Part shown: positions 16,989 to 27,217 of the stretch, in pieces
How the letters are laid out: every line of letters begins with the position of its first letter
Numbering within the stretch: position 1 is the first letter of the stretch
NCBI RefSeq assembly: GCF_007556815.1
Contig: NZ_CP041745.1
Coordinates: 3,759,001 to 3,823,000 of the forward strand
Source of the DNA: Paraburkholderia megapolitana
Lineage (GTDB): Bacteria > Pseudomonadota > Gammaproteobacteria > Burkholderiales > Burkholderiaceae
Length of the DNA stretch: 64,000 nucleotides
Direction: 5' to 3'
Position numbers and translations under genes: made by a program
Notes under the pieces: model-generated
What the model saw: only the letters and a program-made list of their open reading frames with translations
Databases searched by the model: none
Told to the model about the DNA's origin: nothing

Positions 16989-17675
16989 CTAGCGGTAAGT
17001 CAGCAACGCCGGATCGCGCGCCCAGTCAACATGGGCTGTGCAGTTCAGCGAATCGAGGCTGCGGCGGCCGCGCGTGAATCGCACACGCGTCACACTGGTG
17101 TTCGCGAGCGACCAGTTCAGCCGGCCCATCGCTTCGTCGGTCAGATTCATCAGGTGCTGGCAGATCGTGGCGATCACGCCACCCGAGGTGAACAGCACGA
17201 TCGATTTCGCGGGCTGCGCGTCGTCGGTGATCGAGGCGAAGCCGTCGAGGCAGCGTTCGCGAAAGTGTCGCCACGACTCGATGTAATCGGCGTCGTGCTC
17301 ACCGCTCGTCCAGCGCGTCACGGCGCTGAGGAACGTGCGTTGCAATGCGGCGGGCGTAGTGTCGATATCGGCCGCACCGATCGCGCGCTGGTACACCGTC
17401 AACACATCCTCGTGATCGAACTCGTCGAAGCGTTCGTCGACGGTACTCGCGACAACGACATCGCTTGCGGGTTCGAGCAACTGCCGCGCCCAGCCTTCGA
17501 CCGTCTCGCGATGACGGCGCATCGAGCCGCTCACCACGCGGTCCACCGGCAGCGCACAGGCACTGAACCAGCGGCCAAGCGTGCCGGCCTGCGCGAAGCC
17601 GAGCGTCGACAACCGGTCGTAGTCGTCGCTACCAAACGATGCCTGCCCGTGCCTGATGAGTAAAAGCTGTGCCAT
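16989..17675 (-). CDS. Histidine phosphatase family protein
   Basis: The 228-residue protein starts with LLLIRHGQASFG, the RHG catalytic motif of the phosphoglycerate-mutase-like phosphatases; the second active-site His lies in the IVLFTSGGVIATICQHL region. A good GGAGG lies before the ATG. As first gene of the minus-strand acyl-CoA operon, it could remove phosphate from a small metabolite or CoA ester. Its presence with an APH kinase in one operon is notable. Confidence 0.88.
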   Translation of the reverse strand: MAQLLLIRHGQASFGSDDYDRLSTLGFAQAGTLGRWFSACALPVDRVVSGSMRRHRETVEGWARQLLEPASDVVVASTVDERFDEFDHEDVLTVYQRAIGAADIDTTPAALQRTFLSAVTRWTSGEHDADYIESWRHFRERCLDGFASITDDAQPAKSIVLFTSGGVIATICQHLMNLTDEAMGRLNWSLANTSVTRVRFTRGRRSLDSLNCTAHVDWARDPALLTYR

Positions 17676-17754
17676 GTACCGCCTCCTATCGACAGACTAA
17701 GGAGGCAGGTAGAATGCGTCAAATGAATAGATTGAATCCACTTCAACCCATTTC

Positions 17755-18654
17755 ATGCATATATCCAAAACCGACCTGAATCTCTTCGTGGTCCTCGAAA
17801 GCATCTATGCGCAGGGCGGGATAACGCGCGCGGCGGATCAGTTGAATTTGAGCCAGTCCGCGGTCAGTCACGCGCTGAACCGGCTGCGCGAGCTGCTCGG
17901 CGACCCGCTGTTCGAACGGCACGGACACGCGATGGTGCCGACGCCGTTCACGCGCTCGATCATCGGGCGCGTGCGCGACGCGCTGCACACGCTCGAACTG
18001 ACGCTGCACGAAACCGATCGCTTCGATGTCGAGTCGACGGTGCGGCGTTTTTCTCTTGGGGTGCGCGATGTGCTCGAAGCGGTCGTGTTGCCGCCGGTGA
18101 TGAAACAGATCGTCGCTGCGAGCCCGTCGCTCGACGTCGCCACCGCGCAGCACGATCGCCGCACGCTGGAGGCCGATCTGCTGGCCGGCACCTTCGATGC
18201 CGCGATCGACGCGCTGTTGCCGGTTCCGCAGACGGTGCGCACCGCCCACCTCGCCTCAGACGGTCTCGTTGTGCTAAGCAGGCGCGGCCATCCGCAGGTA
18301 GGCCGGCGTCTGACGCTCGACACCTATGTCGGCGCCCAGCATGTGCTTGTCACGAGCCGACGCCGCGGGCTCGGCATGGAGGACATGGAACTGGTGAAGC
18401 TCGGTTTGCAGCGGCAGGTGCGGCTGCGCTGCATGCATTACTTCGCGGCCTGCCGCGTGGTGAGCGAAACCGACCTGCTGCTAACGATGCCGGGACGCTA
18501 CGCCCAACTGCTCAACGAACTGTTCGACAACGTGATGCATCCGTGCCCGCTCGATGGCGCATCCGCCGATGCCTATCTCTACTGGCATGCGAACGCGGAT
18601 GCGGACCCGGCGAATGCGTGGTTCCGGCAGAAGATTGTCGATGCGTTTGTGTAG
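17755..18654 (+). CDS. LysR-family regulator, divergent from the acyl-CoA operon
   Basis: The 299-residue regulator carries the LysR helix-turn-helix near its start (GGITRAADQLNLSQSAVSHALNRL, quoted in part) and the standard effector domain. Only 79 bases separate its ATG from the divergent histidine-phosphatase start, the typical LysR arrangement for control of the neighbouring operon. It is therefore the best candidate regulator for 17675-11974. The spacer holds AT-rich T-N11-A candidates, but none that stands out. Confidence 0.93.
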   Translation: MHISKTDLNLFVVLESIYAQGGITRAADQLNLSQSAVSHALNRLRELLGDPLFERHGHAMVPTPFTRSIIGRVRDALHTLELTLHETDRFDVESTVRRFSLGVRDVLEAVVLPPVMKQIVAASPSLDVATAQHDRRTLEADLLAGTFDAAIDALLPVPQTVRTAHLASDGLVVLSRRGHPQVGRRLTLDTYVGAQHVLVTSRRRGLGMEDMELVKLGLQRQVRLRCMHYFAACRVVSETDLLLTMPGRYAQLLNELFDNVMHPCPLDGASADAYLYWHANADADPANAWFRQKIVDAFV

Positions 18655-18669
18655 CGCGCGCGGCCTGCT

Positions 18670-19338
18670 TCAATCCGGATACTCAAGCCGCGGATACCAG
18701 TCAGTCCCGCGACCCTCCGGCGTCATATCGAAGCCAGGATCCGCCGTGTCGGAGCCCATCTCTCCACTCCAGAAGTGGCGCACCGTACCGTCGCGGCGCG
18801 TGAACACGTTGAGCGCCGGATCGTCGCCGCCCTCGCTGTTAAGCCCGTAATAATCGCGGCTGTACTGGCCGTCGGTATCGCAATACAGCTTGACGTCGCG
18901 CCAGCCGCGCTCTTTCTTGAACGCCACAAGACGCTCGATCGGTGAACGCGCCACCACCGCAAGCGCCACCCGTTGCCCGATGTCGCGAGCTTCGCCGTTC
19001 CATGCGCCGAGCAGCGACGTACACATCGGACACGGGCGCTCGCGTTGCGGACCGAACATATAGCTGTAGACGACCAATGTCTCTTTGTCGCCGAACAGGC
19101 CGGCGAGATCGAGCGGACCGCCTGCCTCGCCCTGGAACCGATAGTTGCCAGTCACCTGCCCGCCTGGCGGAAGCGCGCGACGCTGCGCCGCAACCCGTTC
19201 GATGTGTCGGCGCAATTCGATCTCTTCGGCGAGCAGCGCATTGCGCGCACGGCGGTAGTCCGCGCTTTCGTTCGGGAACGTTACGCCGTTGCGCTTCACC
19301 AGTTCGACAGCGGGGACGAGGGGCGAGTCGTGCGTCAT
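18670..19338 (-). CDS. DUF899-family thioredoxin-like protein
   Basis: The 222-residue protein matches the DUF899 type: an N-terminal helical RRARNALLAEEIELRRHIE segment, then a thioredoxin-like core with a CPMCTSLLGAW motif and the RGWRDVKLYCDTDGQ region. The family is structurally thioredoxin-like, and its reaction is not established. It converges on the LysR gene with 15 bases between the stops and lies 48 bases after the glutathione transferase gene, so the two may form a small stress-related unit. Confidence 0.85.
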   Translation of the reverse strand: MTHDSPLVPAVELVKRNGVTFPNESADYRRARNALLAEEIELRRHIERVAAQRRALPPGGQVTGNYRFQGEAGGPLDLAGLFGDKETLVVYSYMFGPQRERPCPMCTSLLGAWNGEARDIGQRVALAVVARSPIERLVAFKKERGWRDVKLYCDTDGQYSRDYYGLNSEGGDDPALNVFTRRDGTVRHFWSGEMGSDTADPGFDMTPEGRGTDWYPRLEYPD

Positions 19339-19386
19339 GTCAGTCTCCTGTGAGTGAATGAATTCGTTGCGAAGCTGATCGCCGGG

Positions 19387-20046
19387 TCAATCGCGATCGG
19401 GTGCGCCGAGCGGAAACAGCGGGCGGTACGGACGCGCTTCATCGACCGCACGCACCACCGACGGCCGCGCCAGCAACCGCTGCCGGTAAGCGATCACATT
19501 GCGCAACGACGGGTCGATGCGATGCGTCCAGTCGGCATAGAACAGGAACGGTGCGGCGCCACAATCGGCGAGGCTGAAGCGCTCGCCGGCTGCCCATTCG
19601 CGATCGGCCATCTGCTTGTCGAGCCATACATATGCCGTGTCGAGCATCGTGCGCGCGTCGGTGACGCCGCGAGGGTCACGCTCTGTCTCCGGTCTCAGGG
19701 AGTCGAACACGACTTTCTGCTGCGGCGTCGAGATGTAGTTGTCGAAGAAGCGGTCCATGCTGCGCACTTCGAGTGCGGCGCGAGGATCGGCGGGCAATAG
19801 CGGCGCTGGTCCCGGATGGTAAAGGCCCAGATACTCGATGATGGTCGTCGCCTCGGTCACGACGCGCCCATCGTCCACGAGGAGCGGAAAGCGCTTCATC
19901 GGCCACAACGCAGCGAATTCTTCGAGCAGTTGCGGGTTCTCGTGCGATAACTGCCGCCATTCGAACGGCGTGCCGTTTTCGTAGAGCGCGATCAAAACCT
20001 TCTGGGAATACGAGGAAAACGGGTGTGCGTAGAGTTTCAAGGCCAT
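19387..20046 (-). CDS. Glutathione S-transferase
   Basis: The 219-residue protein has the thioredoxin-fold N-terminal domain (LYAHPFSSYSQKVLIALYENG) with Ser residues at the place of the catalytic group, the KRFPLLVDDG strand and the EATTIIEYL glutathione-contact region, then the all-helical domain containing SLADCGAAPFL. It conjugates or transfers glutathione in the cytoplasm; the substrate is unknown. The ATG at 20046 begins the fold; the upstream in-frame extension is low-complexity and was rejected. Confidence 0.92.
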   Translation of the reverse strand: MALKLYAHPFSSYSQKVLIALYENGTPFEWRQLSHENPQLLEEFAALWPMKRFPLLVDDGRVVTEATTIIEYLGLYHPGPAPLLPADPRAALEVRSMDRFFDNYISTPQQKVVFDSLRPETERDPRGVTDARTMLDTAYVWLDKQMADREWAAGERFSLADCGAAPFLFYADWTHRIDPSLRNVIAYRQRLLARPSVVRAVDEARPYRPLFPLGAPDRD

Positions 20047-20339
20047 CGTCGTCACCTTCGGTGGAAAAGTTGTGTTTACCTGACGACGAGCGGGACGGAC
20101 ACGAATCGACAGCGCCACAGGAATTTTTTTAGCTTTTTTAGCGATCGTCGCGCGGCAACGCTGACCTGCCTTGTAGAGTCGCAGGCACAGCATGGCGAAC
20201 GGAAAGCTAATCGAAAGATGTTTTCTCAGCGCCAGGCTACGCCGCGTCGAACGACATAAGCGATATGAAGTGCGCCAGCCCCCACCCCCGGTTTTGCTAT
20301 ATTGCCCCCTTACCTCACCACCTTCCCACCCCAGCCACC

Positions 20340-20792
20340 ATGCGCGTCGGCCGCCCCGTTCCCTCGCTGCCACAACCCGTCTGCGACTACTGCGGCGCGA
20401 AAGCCCGCTTCGTCAGCTCCGGTGAAGACGGCTATCCCTACCGCGACGATCACGGTCCGTTATGGATCTGCACGCCGTGCGAGGCGTGGATCGGTATCTT
20501 CCCGCGCAGCACGCGGCGCGTGCCGCTCGGCCGTCTCGCCAACGCCGAGCTGCGTGACTGGAAAGCGCGCTTGCATGCCGCGCTCGAACCGATGGTGCAA
20601 GCCAAGGTCCGCCGCGACGGCAGCAACGTCTTCGAAGCGCGCGCCAAAGGTTACCGGTGGCTCGCGGGCGAAATGAAAATCGACGAAGACCAGTGCACCA
20701 TCCATCAGCTCGACGCCGATCAATGCAAGGCCGCGATCGACATCATCGAGCGCTTCGAGCGGAGTCGCCGCGGCGATAACAGCGCGTCATAG
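20340..20792 (+). CDS. Small zinc-finger protein (DUF3268-like)
   Basis: The 150-residue protein has a pair of CxxC knuckles (CDYCGAKARF near residue 14 and CTPCEAWIG near 45) that should bind one zinc, followed by a basic helical tail with MVQAKVRRDG and an EDQCTIHQLD segment. The layout resembles the DUF3268 zinc-finger family (recalled, not searched). The start is the ATG at 20340, the first before the zinc-knuckle domain. No partner gene is evident. Confidence 0.78.
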   Translation: MRVGRPVPSLPQPVCDYCGAKARFVSSGEDGYPYRDDHGPLWICTPCEAWIGIFPRSTRRVPLGRLANAELRDWKARLHAALEPMVQAKVRRDGSNVFEARAKGYRWLAGEMKIDEDQCTIHQLDADQCKAAIDIIERFERSRRGDNSAS

Positions 20793-20990
20793 ACCGACCG
20801 GCCCCGCCTGCGCCCGCCTTCAAAACCCACCGACACAATTTGTGCAACGCAGCGCCAAGCTGCGCAAAAAGTACCACTGCGAAGATTCTTTTGAAGTGGT
20901 GAGCAGTGTTTCCTGAGCACTACAGTGCAGTCGACCGATGCGATCCAACGCGCATCGGCCGGACAGCGAAAAACAAATCAGGAGACAACT

Positions 20991-22265
20991 GTGAACACGA
21001 TTCGATCTTTGGCGGCCTGTGCTGTGATCGGCGCGACCGTACCCGCCGCGGCGCTCGCGCAAACCTGCAACGTACCGGTGCTCAGAGTGCTGGCGCAGAA
21101 AAGTCTGGGCCTGTCGGTGATGGAGAAGTCGCTGCCCGACTACGAGAAACGCAGCGGTACGAAGGTCGAAATCAATTACTTCGGCGAAAACGACCGGCGT
21201 GCGAAGTCGCGGCTCGATGCATCGACGGGTGCGGGTTCGTATCAGATCTACTACGTCGACGAAGCGAATCTCGCCGAATTTGCATCGGCAGGCTGGGTCG
21301 TGCCGCTGCTCAAGTACTACCCGAAGGACTACGACTACAACGACTTCCTGCCGGGCCGTCGCGCGGTCGCGAACTACAAGGGCGTGGCCTATTTCGCACC
21401 GCTGATCGGCGGTGGCGATTTCCTGTTCTATCGGCGCGATCTGCTCGAAAAAGCGCATCTGCCAGTGCCAAAGACACTCGACGAACTCGTCGCCGACATC
21501 AAGAAACTCAACGCACCACCCAACATGTACGGCTGGGTCGCGCGCGGCCAGCGCGGCTCGGGCATGAACGTCTGGCGCTGGGCGCCGTTCATGCTCGCCG
21601 AAGGCGGCACGTGGACCGACAAGAACCAGCAGCCCGCGTTCGATTCGCCGGCCGCGGTCAAGGCCACGCAGCTCTATAGCGAGCTGTTCAAGTACGCGCC
21701 GCCGGGCGCCGCGACTTACGACTGGAGCAACGCGCTCGAAGCGTTCCGCTCGGGCAAGGTCGCCTTCATGATCGAGTCGACGCCGTTCGCGGACTGGATG
21801 GAAGACCCGACCAAATCGAGCGTGGCCGACAAGGTCGGTTATGTGCGGCCGCCGGCGCCGTTGCCGTCCGCTGCTTATGGTCATGGTCTCGCGATCTCGT
21901 CGGTTGGGGCGAAGGACGAATGCACGCGCCAGGCCGCGGGTAAGTTCATCGCATGGGCGACCAGCAAGGACCAGGAGCAGGCCCGTCTGCGCGACAACGT
22001 GTTCAGCGACTACAACCGCACGAGCACGATTCAGAGCGATTACTTCCAGAAACATGTGAAGCCGCAAATTCTGAGCGGCCTGAACGACACCAACCCGGTC
22101 ACCAAAGTGACGATCTGGGCGAGCCCGCAGTGGCCCGATATCGGCGACAACCTCGGTATCGCGCTCGAAGAGATCTTCACGGGCACACAACCCGACGTGC
22201 AAAGCACGCTGACCGACGCGGTGCAGTACGCGAAGGATGCGATGGAACACGGCGCGAAGAAGTAG
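20991..22265 (+). CDS. Polyol/sugar ABC transporter, periplasmic binding protein
   Basis: The 424-residue protein is a family 1 solute-binding protein with a signal peptide (start to ALAQ, about 25 residues). It begins at a GTG (20991) preceded by AGGAGA. Features include VEINYFGENDRRAKSRL in the first lobe and FRSGKVAFMIESTPFADW in the hinge region. It captures the substrate in the periplasm for the two permeases and the ATPase encoded downstream. The polyol dehydrogenase and xylulokinase in the same operon suggest a pentitol or hexitol ligand. It is first in the operon, with a 198-base leader region. Confidence 0.92.
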   Translation: MNTIRSLAACAVIGATVPAAALAQTCNVPVLRVLAQKSLGLSVMEKSLPDYEKRSGTKVEINYFGENDRRAKSRLDASTGAGSYQIYYVDEANLAEFASAGWVVPLLKYYPKDYDYNDFLPGRRAVANYKGVAYFAPLIGGGDFLFYRRDLLEKAHLPVPKTLDELVADIKKLNAPPNMYGWVARGQRGSGMNVWRWAPFMLAEGGTWTDKNQQPAFDSPAAVKATQLYSELFKYAPPGAATYDWSNALEAFRSGKVAFMIESTPFADWMEDPTKSSVADKVGYVRPPAPLPSAAYGHGLAISSVGAKDECTRQAAGKFIAWATSKDQEQARLRDNVFSDYNRTSTIQSDYFQKHVKPQILSGLNDTNPVTKVTIWASPQWPDIGDNLGIALEEIFTGTQPDVQSTLTDAVQYAKDAMEHGAKK

Positions 22266-22322
22266 CACGCGTGATCTTGCAAGCAATCGCAGGCCGCTCG
22301 CGCGGCGCTGCTGGAGACATCG

Positions 22323-23201
22323 ATGTTCAATCGCGGTAAAACGAGTCTGCCCTGGGTGTTTCTCGGGCCGCCGCTCGCCATCATGGCGCTGCTCGGCCTG
22401 ATCCCGACTATCGCAGCGATCAACCTCGCGCTGAAAAACCGCGTACTGCGCTATCCCGACAGCGAATACGTCTGGCTGCGCAACTTCGCGCGGTTGATGT
22501 CGGATCGCCGCTTTCTGAATGCGATCCAGGTATCGGCGGTCTGGGAAATCGTCACAGTGGTCGGCGCGGTCGCTGTCGGTGTGCTACTCGCCATCTATCT
22601 GTTCGAGCGGATTCACGGGCGCATGCGCAACGTCATCGCGCTGCTGCTGATCATGCCGGTGCTACTGCCGCGTGTGTCGGCCGCGTTTATCTGGAAGTTC
22701 ATGTACTCGCCGCTGACCGGCATCCTGAGCTGGGCGCTCGGCGCGGTCGGCATCGAGAACACCGCGTTCCTGTCGAACCCGCATGCCGCACTGTATGCGA
22801 TCGCGCTGGTCGACATCTGGCAGTGGGGCCTCTTCTTCGCAGTGGTCGTCCTGAAGCTGCTCGAAACGCTGCCGCCCGAACCGCTCGAAGCCGCGCGCCT
22901 CGACTACGCATCGACGTGGCAGGTGTACGCGTACATCGCGCTGCCGATGCTCAAGGTGCCGATCATGAGCCTCGTCTTCATCAAGATGGTCGAGTCGCTG
23001 CGCTCGTTCGACCTGATCTACGTGATGACCAAAGGCGGCCCCGGCATCGCCACCGAAACGCTCGACATGTACGCGTACTCGCAAGGCATCGGCCTGTCGG
23101 GCAAGGTCTCGTACGCATCGAGCATGGCCGTGCTGATGATGATCGCCACCACAGCCATCTTTACGTTGATCTGGAAGCGGGTGAACAAATGGGAAGACTG
23201 A
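22323..23201 (+). CDS. Polyol/sugar ABC transporter permease (MalF type)
   Basis: The 292-residue inner-membrane protein has six predicted helices and the ABC permease cytoplasmic loop (EPLEAARLDYASTWQVYAYI, the EAA motif that contacts the ATPase). It pairs with the second permease, whose gene overlaps its end by 13 bases. The gene begins 57 bases after the binding-protein gene. Sugar-type assignment rests on the family and on the catabolic genes in the same operon. Confidence 0.93.
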   Translation: MFNRGKTSLPWVFLGPPLAIMALLGLIPTIAAINLALKNRVLRYPDSEYVWLRNFARLMSDRRFLNAIQVSAVWEIVTVVGAVAVGVLLAIYLFERIHGRMRNVIALLLIMPVLLPRVSAAFIWKFMYSPLTGILSWALGAVGIENTAFLSNPHAALYAIALVDIWQWGLFFAVVVLKLLETLPPEPLEAARLDYASTWQVYAYIALPMLKVPIMSLVFIKMVESLRSFDLIYVMTKGGPGIATETLDMYAYSQGIGLSGKVSYASSMAVLMMIATTAIFTLIWKRVNKWED

Positions 23202-24001
23202 TTTCGCGCAGTGTGACGGTGGCGGTCGGCGGCGCGATTGCGATCGTTGCGGTGTTCCCGATTTTCTGGGCGCTGCTCAACTCGCTGAAGAATCTGCTCG
23301 ATATCGTCACGCCGACGCCGCGTTTTTTCTTCACCCCGACACTCGACAACTACCGCCAGGTGCTGTCGAGTCCCGAGGTACTGATCGGCCTCGGCAACAG
23401 CATTGCGATTGTCGGTAGCTCGGTGCTGATCGGTGCGCTGCTCGGTGTACCGGCCGCCTACGTGATCGCCCGCTTTCACATACCGGGCAAGCGCGACATC
23501 CAGTTCTTCCTGCTGTCGCTGCGCTTCCTGCCGCCGGTCGCGGTCGCCATTCCTTTGATCGCGATCTGGGTCGACCTCGGTCTGTACGACACGAAGCTAT
23601 CGATGATCGTCACGTATCTGCTCGTCACGCTATCGACCATCACGTGGCTGTCGATCCCGGTGTTCCAGCGTCTGCCGCGCGAAGTCGAGGAAGCGGCGAC
23701 GCTCGACGGTTACGGTCCGTACGCAGTGTTCTGGCGCATCGCGCTGCCGATCTGCTCGAACACGCTGATGGGTGGCATCGTCTTCAGCTTCGTGCTGGTC
23801 TGGAACGAACTGATGATCGCGCTCGCCCTCACTTCATCCCGCAGCGCGACGCTGCCCGTCGTCGCCTCCGCATTCACGTCGCTCGGACAGGAAGTACCGT
23901 GGGGTGTGATCAATGCGTCGACGGTGCTGCTCGCGCTGCCCCCACTGATTTTCGTCGGCATTCTGAGCCGGCTGTTGAACTCGATGCTCAAAGGCAAGTA
24001 A
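23189..24001 (+). CDS. Polyol/sugar ABC transporter permease (MalG type)
   Basis: The 270-residue partner permease has six helices and the EAA loop [20 protein letters not shown], with [11 protein letters not shown] after it. The ATG at 23189 lies inside the end of the first permease gene, giving translational coupling; longer in-frame readings are shadows of that gene. Its stop TAA overlaps the AGGAGA ribosome site of the dehydrogenase gene. Confidence 0.92.
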   Translation: MGRLISRSVTVAVGGAIAIVAVFPIFWALLNSLKNLLDIVTPTPRFFFTPTLDNYRQVLSSPEVLIGLGNSIAIVGSSVLIGALLGVPAAYVIARFHIPGKRDIQFFLLSLRFLPPVAVAIPLIAIWVDLGLYDTKLSMIVTYLLVTLSTITWLSIPVFQRLPREVEEAATLDGYGPYAVFWRIALPICSNTLMGGIVFSFVLVWNELMIALALTSSRSATLPVVASAFTSLGQEVPWGVINASTVLLALPPLIFVGILSRLLNSMLKGK

Positions 24002-24011
24002 GGAGACGGTA

Positions 24012-25046
24012 GTGAAAGCTCTGGTACTCGAACAGGCACGCAAACTGGCGCTGCGCGACATCGACATTCCGCTCGAAGTCGGTCCGCGCGACGTGAAGAT
24101 CAAGATTCATACGGTCGGTGTGTGCGGTAGCGACGTGCATTACTACACGCATGGACGCATCGGCCCATTCAAGGTGGACAGCCCGATGGTGCTCGGGCAT
24201 GAGGCTTCGGGCACGGTGGTCGAAACCGGTCACGAGGTCACGCATCTGCGTGTCGGCGACCGTGTGTGCATGGAGCCCGGTGTTCCGCAGTTCGATTCGC
24301 CGGCTACGATGCGCGGCCTCTACAACCTCGATCCCGCCGTGCGCTTCTGGGCGACGCCGCCCGTTCACGGTTGCCTCACGCCGTACGTCGTGCATCCGGC
24401 AGCGTTCACGTTCAGGCTGCCGGACAACGTGTCGTTCGCGGAAGGCGCGATCGTCGAGCCGCTGTCGATCGGGTTGCAGGCCGCGAAAAAAGCCGCGATG
24501 AAACCGGGCGATGTCGCCGTGGTGATCGGCGCGGGCACGATCGGCGCGATGACTGCGCTAGCCGCGCTCGCGGGCGGCGCATCGCGCGTGATTCTCGCCG
24601 ACGTGATCAAGGAGAAGCTTGCGCTGTTTGCGAACCACGCTGCAGTCACGACGGTCGACGTGCGCGCACATTCGCTGCTCGAAGCAGTGCGCGCAGCGAC
24701 CGGCGACTGGGGCGCGGACGTAGTCTTCGAAGCGAGCGGCAACGCAAAGGTCTACGACACCCTGATCGATCTGCTATGTCCCGGTGGCTGCGCGGTACTG
24801 GTCGGCATGCCGGTCGACCCGGTCCCGCTCGACGTCGTTGCACTGCAAGCGAAGGAAGCACGCATCGAATCGGTGTTCCGCTACGCGAACATCTTTCCGC
24901 GCGCGCTCGCCTTGATCAGCTCGGGGATGATCGACGTGAAGCCGTTCATCTCGCGCAAGTTCGCGTTCGCCGACGGCCTGCGCGCATTCGAAGAGGCGGC
25001 GGCGGGACATCCGCACGACGTCAAGATCCAGATCGAAATGGACTGA
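24012..25046 (+). CDS. Zinc-dependent polyol (xylitol/sorbitol-type) dehydrogenase
   Basis: The 344-residue medium-chain dehydrogenase has the catalytic zinc region [17 protein letters not shown] and [12 protein letters not shown], a Glu in the [11 protein letters not shown] segment, and the NAD site [15 protein letters not shown]. These are the hallmarks of the sorbitol/xylitol dehydrogenase branch, which oxidises a secondary alcohol of a polyol to a ketose with NAD+. It begins at GTG (24012) after a strong AGGAGA. With xylulokinase in the operon, the likely product is D-xylulose, from xylitol or D-arabitol (inference). Confidence 0.92.
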   Translation: MKALVLEQARKLALRDIDIPLEVGPRDVKIKIHTVGVCGSDVHYYTHGRIGPFKVDSPMVLGHEASGTVVETGHEVTHLRVGDRVCMEPGVPQFDSPATMRGLYNLDPAVRFWATPPVHGCLTPYVVHPAAFTFRLPDNVSFAEGAIVEPLSIGLQAAKKAAMKPGDVAVVIGAGTIGAMTALAALAGGASRVILADVIKEKLALFANHAAVTTVDVRAHSLLEAVRAATGDWGADVVFEASGNAKVYDTLIDLLCPGGCAVLVGMPVDPVPLDVVALQAKEARIESVFRYANIFPRALALISSGMIDVKPFISRKFAFADGLRAFEEAAAGHPHDVKIQIEMD

Positions 25047-25048
25047 CC

Positions 25049-26227
25049 ATGGCACAGATCGTTTGCAAGGGACTCACGAAGCGCTACGACGGCGGACCGC
25101 CGGTATTGCATCCGCTCGACCTGCAGATTCGCGACGGCGAGTTCGTCGTGCTGCTGGGCCCATCCGGCTGCGGCAAGTCGACGATGCTGCGGATGATCGC
25201 CGGTCTCGAGGACATCACCGGTGGCGAGCTGTCGATCGGCGGCGCGGTCGTCAACGCGCTGCCCGCACGCGAGCGCAACGTCGCGATGGTGTTCCAGAAC
25301 TACGCGCTCTATCCGCACATGACGGTGTACGACAACATTGCGTTCGGCCTGCGCCGGTTGAAAGTGCCCGCGCCCGAAATCGACCGGCGCGTGCGCGAGG
25401 TCGCGGCGGTGCTGAGTCTCGATGCGATGCTCGAACGCAAACCGCGCGCGATGTCGGGCGGACAGCAGCAGCGCGCGGCGATCGCACGCGCGATGATCAA
25501 GACGCCCGCGGTGTTCCTGTTCGACGAACCGCTGTCGAATCTCGATGCCAAGCTGCGCGCGCAACTGCGCGGCGACATCAAGCGGCTGCATCAGCGGCTC
25601 AAGACGACGACGGTCTACGTCACGCACGATCAGCTCGAAGCGATGACACTCGCCGACCGCGTGATCCTGATGCGCGGCGGCCATATCGAACAGGCCGGTA
25701 CGCCGTCCGATATGTATCACTACCCGCATACGGTCTTCGCGGCAGGATTCATCGGCACGCCGGCGATGAATTTCATCGACGCCACCATCAGCATCGAAAA
25801 TGGCGTGCCGCATGCGCGCTGTCATGACCGCAGTTGGCCGCTCGCGGCACCGCGATTCGCCGGTTTGCAAGCGGGGCAGGCGGTCAAGCTGGCGATCCGG
25901 CCGAACTATCTGAAGATCGCCGAGGGCCATGCGCCGTGGCCGCTGCGGATCGACGGCCGGATCGAACTGGTCGAGTTGCTCGGCGCCGAAGCGCTCGTCA
26001 GCTTCGATTTCGCGGGTGAAAAGCTGGCCGCGCTGGTCCCTGCGAATGCGGTGCCGACGCTCGGCGACATGGTAACGTTCCACTTCGAAGACAGAGAACT
26101 GCACGTTTTCGACGGGCAAACCGGGCGCAACGTCACGCTGCCGGCTATATCGCCGGGCACGCAGCAAGCGCCGGTGCATACACCGGACACGCCCGCAACA
26201 CCGCAGCGGGCACAGCCCGCGGCCTGA
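25049..26227 (+). CDS. Polyol/sugar ABC transporter ATPase (UgpC/MalK type)
   Basis: The 392-residue ATPase has Walker A GPSGCGKST (about residues 36-44), the Q-loop VFQNYALYPHM, the signature MSGGQQQRAA, Walker B VFLFDEP and the switch His THDQLEA. The C-terminal TOBE/regulatory domain is present, and the protein ends in a Pro/Thr-rich tail. It powers the two permeases. The ATG at 25049 lies 3 bases after the dehydrogenase stop, so these genes are translated in tight sequence. Confidence 0.95.
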   Translation: MAQIVCKGLTKRYDGGPPVLHPLDLQIRDGEFVVLLGPSGCGKSTMLRMIAGLEDITGGELSIGGAVVNALPARERNVAMVFQNYALYPHMTVYDNIAFGLRRLKVPAPEIDRRVREVAAVLSLDAMLERKPRAMSGGQQQRAAIARAMIKTPAVFLFDEPLSNLDAKLRAQLRGDIKRLHQRLKTTTVYVTHDQLEAMTLADRVILMRGGHIEQAGTPSDMYHYPHTVFAAGFIGTPAMNFIDATISIENGVPHARCHDRSWPLAAPRFAGLQAGQAVKLAIRPNYLKIAEGHAPWPLRIDGRIELVELLGAEALVSFDFAGEKLAALVPANAVPTLGDMVTFHFEDRELHVFDGQTGRNVTLPAISPGTQQAPVHTPDTPATPQRAQPAA

Positions 26228-26289
26228 GTTGCCAGCGAGGTGCAAGCAAGGCGCAAGCGGTCGTAGCAGCGCAGTGGAGGAACGACGCA

Positions 26290-27168
26290 ATGAATCCCGA
26301 TCTCGAAGTCGTACATACGCGGCGCGACGAAACCTTTCGCGCCTGGGTGCACGGCTATCCGCACGATGTCGCCAAGTGGCACTTCCACCCCGAGTACGAA
26401 ATTCACCTGATCAGCGCGTCGACTGGCAAATTCTTCGTCGGCGACCATATCGGGCAGTTTGCGCCCGGCAACCTCGTCGTCACCGGACCGAACCTGCCGC
26501 ATAACTGGATCAGCGAGATCGGGCCGGGCGAATGCGTGCCGTCGCGCGATATCGTGCTGCAGTTTTCGCGCGAAGCCGTGCAGCAGATGGTGGCGGCCTT
26601 CACGGAACTACAGCCGGTGGTCGGCATGATCGACGATGCTTCGCGCGGCCTGCAGTTTCCCGATCACGTCGGCCTCGCGCTCGTTCCGCTGATGATGGAA
26701 CTCGCTGACGCGCACGGTTGCCACCGCGTCGAGTTGCTGATGTCGCTGTTCGACCGGCTGTCGTCCTGCTCCGACCGGCGTGTGCTCGCCGGGCCTGCGT
26801 ATCACATCGATGCACAACGTTACATGTCGTCGACGATCAATCAGGTACTCTCCTACATCCAGCAGAACTTGCCGGGCACGCTGCGCGAAACCGATGTTGC
26901 GGATCTGGTCGGCATGAGCGTCAGCACGTTTACGCGTTTTTTCCGCCGCCAGACGGGTTCGACCTTCGTGCAGTACCTGAACCGGCTCCGTCTGAACGAA
27001 GCATGCGAACTGCTGATGTGTTCGACGCTGAGCGTGACCGATATCTGTTACCGGGTCGGCTTCAACAACCTGTCGAACTTCAACCGACAGTTTCGCGCCA
27101 TGAAAGGCATGCCGCCGTCGCAGTTTCGCGCGCTGCATCAACTGAACGAACACATGATCGCTGCCTGA
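26290..27168 (+). CDS. AraC-family regulator within the polyol operon
   Basis: The 292-residue regulator has an N-terminal cupin sensor (VAKWHFHPEYEIHLI, metal-type His pattern) and a C-terminal double helix-turn-helix: the DVADLVGMSVSTFTRFFRR region (about 200-220) and VTDICYRVGFNNLSNFNRQF (about 250-270). It is expected to sense the polyol or a product and activate the operon it lies in. The gene sits 62 bases after the ATPase gene and 49 bases before xylB, so it may be made from the operon mRNA and set up feedback (inference). Confidence 0.93.
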   Translation: MNPDLEVVHTRRDETFRAWVHGYPHDVAKWHFHPEYEIHLISASTGKFFVGDHIGQFAPGNLVVTGPNLPHNWISEIGPGECVPSRDIVLQFSREAVQQMVAAFTELQPVVGMIDDASRGLQFPDHVGLALVPLMMELADAHGCHRVELLMSLFDRLSSCSDRRVLAGPAYHIDAQRYMSSTINQVLSYIQQNLPGTLRETDVADLVGMSVSTFTRFFRRQTGSTFVQYLNRLRLNEACELLMCSTLSVTDICYRVGFNNLSNFNRQFRAMKGMPPSQFRALHQLNEHMIAA

Positions 27169-27217
27169 TGCGCAATTGCGCCGGGTCCCTCTCTTACTAT
27201 TATTTCGACGCCTCTCC